A DNA stretch of 53,481 nt from a virus, in the IMG/VR virus record IMGVR_UViG_3300044707_000344, positions 1-53,481 of that record. One strand, written 5' to 3'. Below are positions 49,502 to 53,481 of this stretch, in pieces (the first letter of the stretch is position 1; each line of letters begins with the position of its first letter). Position numbers and translations under genes: made by a program. A model generated the notes under the pieces. The model was not told the DNA's origin and searched no databases. It was given only the letters and a program-made list of their open reading frames with translations.

Positions 49502-49825
49502 ATGTCGTCCTACGATCAACTGCCGGGGCAGCTCAACCTCTCCGTGCGTGGCGGCGACCGCCTGTCGGCAGAGATCGACTTCAACCCGATTTCGCTCACG
49601 GGCTTCACGATGGCGGCGACGATCTCGTCGCTCGTCGGCGGCAACACGCTCGCCGCGATGACGACGACGCTGACTGACGCGGCGGCCGGAAAGGTCAACG
49701 TCTCATTGACCGGCACGCAGACGGTCGACCTGCCGCGGGGCACGTACCGCTGGGATCTGACAGCGACCGACGCCGCCAGCGTGCGGCGTAGCTACCTCAC
49801 TGGATTCGTCGAGGTCACTCGCTGA
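49502..49825 (+). CDS. Tail-fibre cassette 2, small BppU-like protein
   Basis: This 107-residue protein is a paralogue of 20345-20725: YDQLPGQLNLSVRGGDRL, FTMAATISSL, GKVNVSLTGTQTVDL and YRWDLTATDA, ending with a RRSYLTGFVEV strand. GGAGGTAG precedes the ATG, and its end overlaps the fibre gene that follows. Confidence 0.7.
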   Translation: MSSYDQLPGQLNLSVRGGDRLSAEIDFNPISLTGFTMAATISSLVGGNTLAAMTTTLTDAAAGKVNVSLTGTQTVDLPRGTYRWDLTATDAASVRRSYLTGFVEVTR

Positions 49826-50973
49826 TGGGCATCACAGTCTCCACAAGCCCGCAGCAGGTCACGGCCTCGGTCAGCGAGGACAAGATCACGGCGGCCGTGA
49901 GTTCGCAGGCGGTCACAGCGACCGTGCAGGCGGGCTTCGGTGCCAGCGGTGCTGCCGGCTCTCCGGGTGCGTCAGGATCGAGCGGCGTCGTCACTGTGTC
50001 GGCACCGCTCACCAACAGCGGCACCAGCTCCGCTGCGGCGCTTGCCCTGTCTGTCGGGTCTGGCCTGGACGTTTCCGCGGGATCGCTCGTCGTGTCTGCC
50101 GTGCCTCTGTCGTCGCTCGCTCAAGGCGGTGCGACTGCCGGCCAGGTCGTGCGATGGAACGGCACGGCGTGGGCAGTCGGCAACGTGACGGCTGGCAGCA
50201 CGGCGTGGGATGACATTCTTGGCAAGCCGACTTTCGCGACGGTGGCCACTACGGGCAGCTACGCCGACCTGACGAACAAGCCGACCATCCCGGCCGCGTA
50301 CTCGCTTCCGGTGGCGACGAGCAGCGTCCTCGGTGGCGTGAAGCAAGGAAGCAACGTCACTATCGGCGGTGACGGCACGATCAGCGTATCGGCACCTGTG
50401 ACATCGCTGCCGTACTCGTCCATCACAGGCACGCCGTCTCTGGCAACCGTGGCAACGAGCGGCAGCTATGCCGACCTCACTGGGAAGCCGACGCTCGGCA
50501 CGATGGCATCGCAGGATGGCACGTTCAGCGGCACGTCGAGCGGCACGAACACGGGCGACCAGACGATCACGCTCACCGGAGACGTCACAGGCAGCGGCAC
50601 TGGCTCGTTCTCGGCCACGCTCTCGAGCACGGGCGTCTCGGCGGGCACCTACACGAGCGTGACGGTTGACGCGAAGGGGCGCGTGACGGCCGGCTCCTCG
50701 CCGACGGTCGCGTACTCGTCACTCTCGGGAGTGCCATCGACATTCGCTCCGTCAGCACACAAAACATCGCACGCGACGGGTGGCAGTGATGCCCTGACCG
50801 CCAGCGACATCGGTGCGGCGTCGACCAGCCACGCCAGCACGCACGCGAGCGGCGGCAGTGACCCGGTAACGGTTGCGGCGAGTCAGATCACTAGCGGCAC
50901 GCTCGAAGACTCGCGGCTCTCGGCAAAAGCAGCGGCAGCGATGAACCTGTATCTCTGGCAGACATACCGATAG
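49825..50973 (+). CDS. Tail fibre protein, cassette 2
   Basis: This 382-residue fibre is rich in Ser/Thr/Gly. It has a short collagen-like GAAGSPGASGSSG piece, repeated TGSYADLTNKP/TSGSYADLTGKP motifs, SLPYSSITGTPSL, then TNTGDQTITLTGDVTGSGTGSF and HKTSHATGGSDALTASDIG. These are typical phage fibre modules. It is paralogous in layout to 20725-22170 but not in all parts, and shorter. Confidence 0.82.
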   Translation: MGITVSTSPQQVTASVSEDKITAAVSSQAVTATVQAGFGASGAAGSPGASGSSGVVTVSAPLTNSGTSSAAALALSVGSGLDVSAGSLVVSAVPLSSLAQGGATAGQVVRWNGTAWAVGNVTAGSTAWDDILGKPTFATVATTGSYADLTNKPTIPAAYSLPVATSSVLGGVKQGSNVTIGGDGTISVSAPVTSLPYSSITGTPSLATVATSGSYADLTGKPTLGTMASQDGTFSGTSSGTNTGDQTITLTGDVTGSGTGSFSATLSSTGVSAGTYTSVTVDAKGRVTAGSSPTVAYSSLSGVPSTFAPSAHKTSHATGGSDALTASDIGAASTSHASTHASGGSDPVTVAASQITSGTLEDSRLSAKAAAAMNLYLWQTYR

Positions 50974-50983
50974 GAGCTAGAAC

Positions 50984-51367
50984 ATGGCAACATCACCAGC
51001 ATTCGCAGTAACTCCAAGAGTTGGAGCGGTCAGCATCGCCACCGCAGACTCGTCGTACACCGCCCCCAGCAACGTCGGCACTGTGCTGACGGGCGTGGCC
51101 GCCGGCACAAGGATCGCTGAGGTGGTGGTCAAATGTGCGGCCACAAGCGCGGCGGCGATTGTGCGGCTTTTCCTGTACGACGGGACCACATACTGGCTCT
51201 TCGATGAGGTGACGATTGCCGCAGCCACAGGATCGTCAACCGTGCAGCAGACGCGCGTGTCAGTCGTCTACAACAACCTGATCCTACCGTCTGCTTCATG
51301 GTCACTACGGGCGACGACCAGCGTGGCCCAGGCCACGCACGTCACGGCCCTTGGCGCTGATCTCTAA
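50984..51367 (+). CDS. Fibre-associated protein, cassette 2
   Basis: This 127-residue beta-rich protein (AVSIATADSSYTAPSNVGTVLTGVAAGT, LFLYDGTTYWLFDEVTIAAATGS) sits as 22179-22553 does in the first cassette. No catalytic motif. AGGAGCTAG precedes it. Probably a fibre tip or chaperone. Confidence 0.65.
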   Translation: MATSPAFAVTPRVGAVSIATADSSYTAPSNVGTVLTGVAAGTRIAEVVVKCAATSAAAIVRLFLYDGTTYWLFDEVTIAAATGSSTVQQTRVSVVYNNLILPSASWSLRATTSVAQATHVTALGADL

Positions 51368-52560
51368 TGAACGCTGGCATCTTTGGCTCATCGGCAGCCG
51401 TGGCGATGCCGGCTGTATCACCGCAGCCGTCGGACGGGCCGCGATCCAGTTCCGGCTTGCCCGATTGGAGGAGTTCTGCGGATCTGTCTCGCTACACTGC
51501 CGCCATCAGATTCGGCATCGCGTCGTCCGTGAGAGTAGCAGATACGCTCTCGCTCGCGGGTGCGGCAAACTCATTTCCAGGGACGGTGGGAGCGTATCAA
51601 GGCGGCGTCACGCTGCCCGACGGCAGTGTGTTCTGCCCACCGCGAAACGCTACGCAGGCGAGAATATACAATCCACGGACAGATACGGTATCGACAGCCG
51701 GACCAGCAAGCTCATTCCCGGGCTCTAACGCTTACGCCGGCGGCGTACTGATGCAGGACGGTCGCGTGTTTTGCGTCCCAAACATCGGCGCAACTCAGGC
51801 GCGAGTCTACGATCCACGCACGGATACTGTCAGCCTCGTCGGTCCAGCAGGCTCGTTTCCTACGTCGCACAATAATGGCGTGCTCCTCCGAGACGGGCGC
51901 GTGTTTTGCTCGCCCGCGCCAGTCGCTGGGTCTGCAACCTCGGTGGCGCGAGTCTACGATCCGCGTAATGACACAGTTTCCAGCTACGGCACGTTCTCCA
52001 CAGGCGCAAACGATTGGCAGGGTTGCGCGCTGATGCTTGACGGTCGCGTGTTTGTCTGCCCTCGCTCGGCAACGCAGGCGAGGATCTTTGACCCGACCAA
52101 CAACACTGTCTACGCCGCCGGAAGCCCAAGCTCATTCCCGGGCTCTAACGCTTACGCCGGCTGCGTACTGATGGCTGATGGCAGGGTGCTATGCGTTCCA
52201 CTCAGCGCCACGCAGATACGAATCTATGACCCATACGCAGACAGAGTGACGTTGGCTGGCCCTGCGACATTCCCCGCCAGCAATTCCTTCGCTTATGGCG
52301 TGCTGATGCCTGACGGTCGCATACTGATGACGCCGTTCAACGCGACCTCGTTGCGAATCTATGATCCAGTCACGGACACGGTGACGCTGGCCGCAGGCAC
52401 ACTTCCAGGGGCAAACGCTGTGCTAGGTGCATCGCTTTTGATGGATGGTCGCATGATTATCTGCGCGTACAGCGGCACGCAGGCGCGGACCTACGGCAGG
52501 GCGGGCAGCACTTATAACCAAAACGTAATACTGAGCGGTTCCTTTTACAACAGGTCGTAG
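51367..52560 (+). CDS. Kelch-like beta-propeller tail protein
   Basis: This 397-residue protein has about seven repeats of roughly 45 residues with the pattern GGVLMQDGRVFCVP..ATQARVYDPRTDTVS, typical of kelch/galactose-oxidase-like propeller blades. The ATG overlaps the previous stop (TAATG). No copper-enzyme residues are evident, so it most likely binds rather than catalyses. It is in the fibre cassette and may be the receptor-binding tip. Confidence 0.8.
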   Translation: MNAGIFGSSAAVAMPAVSPQPSDGPRSSSGLPDWRSSADLSRYTAAIRFGIASSVRVADTLSLAGAANSFPGTVGAYQGGVTLPDGSVFCPPRNATQARIYNPRTDTVSTAGPASSFPGSNAYAGGVLMQDGRVFCVPNIGATQARVYDPRTDTVSLVGPAGSFPTSHNNGVLLRDGRVFCSPAPVAGSATSVARVYDPRNDTVSSYGTFSTGANDWQGCALMLDGRVFVCPRSATQARIFDPTNNTVYAAGSPSSFPGSNAYAGCVLMADGRVLCVPLSATQIRIYDPYADRVTLAGPATFPASNSFAYGVLMPDGRILMTPFNATSLRIYDPVTDTVTLAAGTLPGANAVLGASLLMDGRMIICAYSGTQARTYGRAGSTYNQNVILSGSFYNRS

Positions 52561-52561
52561 A

Positions 52562-53029
52562 ATGTATATCTGGTTTGCTGGCATTGAAGGTGCAGTCGCC
52601 ACAGTCATCTCTATCAGCGAGAGCGACTACATCCTCGCGGCCTACTCATCGGCGCAGGAGCAGCGCACCGGCGCTCCGACATCGCAATGGACGCTAATCG
52701 GGACGCCAAACTCCACCGACATCCTGTCGGCCCTTGGCGACGGATGGACGAACGAGAGCGTCGATTTGCCTGTGGAGCGGTCAGTGCCTGCGAGCGTCAC
52801 GGCACGGCAGATACGCCTGTGGCTGGTGCGGCACGGCGTGTCGCTCGCCCAGGTCGATGCCGCCATCGACGCGATACAAGACGCACAGGCCCGTGAGGAA
52901 GCAAGAGTCGAGTGGGACTACGCGCCCTATGTCGAGCGGGCGCACCCGATGCTCGTGCCGCTCGCCGCTGCCCTCGGGCTCGACGAGGCCCAGGTCGACG
53001 AGGCGTTCCGCCAGGCGTCCACGATCTAG
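52562..53029 (+). CDS. Tail-fibre-associated protein (XkdW-like)
   Basis: This 155-residue protein has an N-terminal beta-rich region and a C-terminal helical domain (SVTARQIRLWLVRHGVSLAQVDAAIDAIQDAQAREEARVEW, then ALGLDEAQVDEAFRQAS). This pattern is found in small phage proteins near tail fibres. Probably structural or a chaperone for the fibre. Confidence 0.65.
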   Translation: MYIWFAGIEGAVATVISISESDYILAAYSSAQEQRTGAPTSQWTLIGTPNSTDILSALGDGWTNESVDLPVERSVPASVTARQIRLWLVRHGVSLAQVDAAIDAIQDAQAREEARVEWDYAPYVERAHPMLVPLAAALGLDEAQVDEAFRQASTI

Positions 53030-53037
53030 GGTGAGCT

Positions 53038-53343
53038 ATGCCGCAGCGAATCGAGTTCATCAAGGCGGCGCGTGCGAATCACCAGATCCGCAGGCGCGAC
53101 AACGGGCCGAATGCCCACGAGCGAGGCTACTGCTCGCCGCAGCACAAGGCGTGGCGGCTGGCTGTGCTTGAGCGTGACAACTGGCAATGCCGCGCCTGCG
53201 GTCGTGTGTGTGCCAAGCGACGCGAGGCCCACGCAGACCATGTGCTGTCGGTGGTGAGCCGACCAGACCTCCGGTACGACGTCGCGAATGGCCAATGCCT
53301 ATGTGCGTCGTGCCACAGCAAGAAGACAGTGCGCGGTGGTTGA
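53038..53343 (+). CDS. HNH endonuclease
   Basis: This 101-residue nuclease has the zinc-binding pair CRAC (around 51-54), the HNH core AHADHVLSV, and CASCHSKKT. Such small HNH proteins next to the terminase help cut DNA at packaging. In the closed map it lies directly upstream of the ParB/TAGT genes and about 2.8 kb before the small terminase gene. Its last 32 codons are in the terminal repeat. Confidence 0.9.
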   Translation: MPQRIEFIKAARANHQIRRRDNGPNAHERGYCSPQHKAWRLAVLERDNWQCRACGRVCAKRREAHADHVLSVVSRPDLRYDVANGQCLCASCHSKKTVRGG

Positions 53344-53481
53344 CCCGGGGGACGTGGAACTTTTGGAAGCCCGTAGGTTGACACAGGGTGCATATATAAA
53401 GAACGGAGGCCACACCCGACCCCATAGGGGGGGCACGGCAAAGGCCGGCAACGAGGTAAACCACAGGTGATCCCTGCGCGT
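53246..53481. repeat. Terminal direct repeat, right copy
   Basis: This is the copy of 1-236, with G at 53373 where the left copy has T at 128. It includes the end of the HNH gene and part of the leader of the late operon. Confidence 0.97.

Overview
This window reads as the essentially complete genome of a double-stranded DNA tailed bacteriophage, probably a siphovirus with an HK97-type head. The first and last 236 bases are the same sequence apart from one base (T at 128, G at 53373), so the unique genome is about 53.25 kb and the map closes on itself. Nearly all genes are on the plus strand, tightly packed, with many ATGA or GTGA stop/start overlaps. The only convincing minus-strand gene is a tyrosine integrase (27324-28181), which suggests a temperate phage or a descendant of one. 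The DNA is GC-rich and most genes have Shine-Dalgarno sequences, so the host is a GC-rich bacterium. Some of the accessory proteins look to me like ones seen around planctomycetes, but the sequence alone does not establish the host.

Layout. (1) 53.0 kb through the junction to 2.6 kb: HNH endonuclease, then a ParB-like protein, a glycosyltransferase of the TET/JBP-associated (TAGT) family and a class I methyltransferase, just before the terminase. (2) 2.6-14.2 kb: packaging, head and neck genes (P27-type small terminase, large terminase, portal, prohead protease, major capsid protein, head-tail joining proteins, tail tube candidates, tail assembly chaperone pair with a probable frameshift). 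(3) 14.2-24.7 kb: a 1747-residue tape measure protein with tandem repeats, a distal tail protein, the first tail-fibre cassette and two tandem cysteine-rich proteins. (4) 24.7-28.9 kb: metallophosphoesterase, an Nmad1/DUF1599-type protein, the integrase and two small helix-turn-helix genes. (5) 28.9-40.5 kb: early/replication region with two near-identical sigma70-like promoters, several small genes separated by unusual hairpins, a DUF932 protein, an SF2 helicase, a primase-polymerase and a UvrD-like SF1 helicase. (6) 40.6-45.5 kb: gp88-like protein, VRR-NUC nuclease, tiny membrane proteins, a secreted protein, a radical SAM enzyme and another glycosyltransferase. (7) 45.5-48.7 kb: a run of small membrane proteins around a membrane-anchored papain-like cysteine peptidase, which is the best lysis candidate. 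(8) 48.7-53.0 kb: a second tail-fibre cassette (lectin-like protein, paralogues of the 20.3-22.5 kb fibre genes, a kelch-like propeller).

How it fits together. Head, packaging and tail genes form one long rightward late block. The early block carries its own helicases and primase-polymerase, but I see no family A or B DNA polymerase. The most unusual possibilities are: a DNA-modification system (ParB + TAGT + methyltransferase, possibly with the radical SAM enzyme, Nmad1 protein and other glycosyltransferases) that lacks a visible TET/JBP oxygenase; a repeated intergenic control element (GC hairpins with GCGTT loops followed by TGATTGTTYGG); a conserved noncoding block at three operon heads; and a lysis region built around a cysteine peptidase with no recognisable lysozyme.
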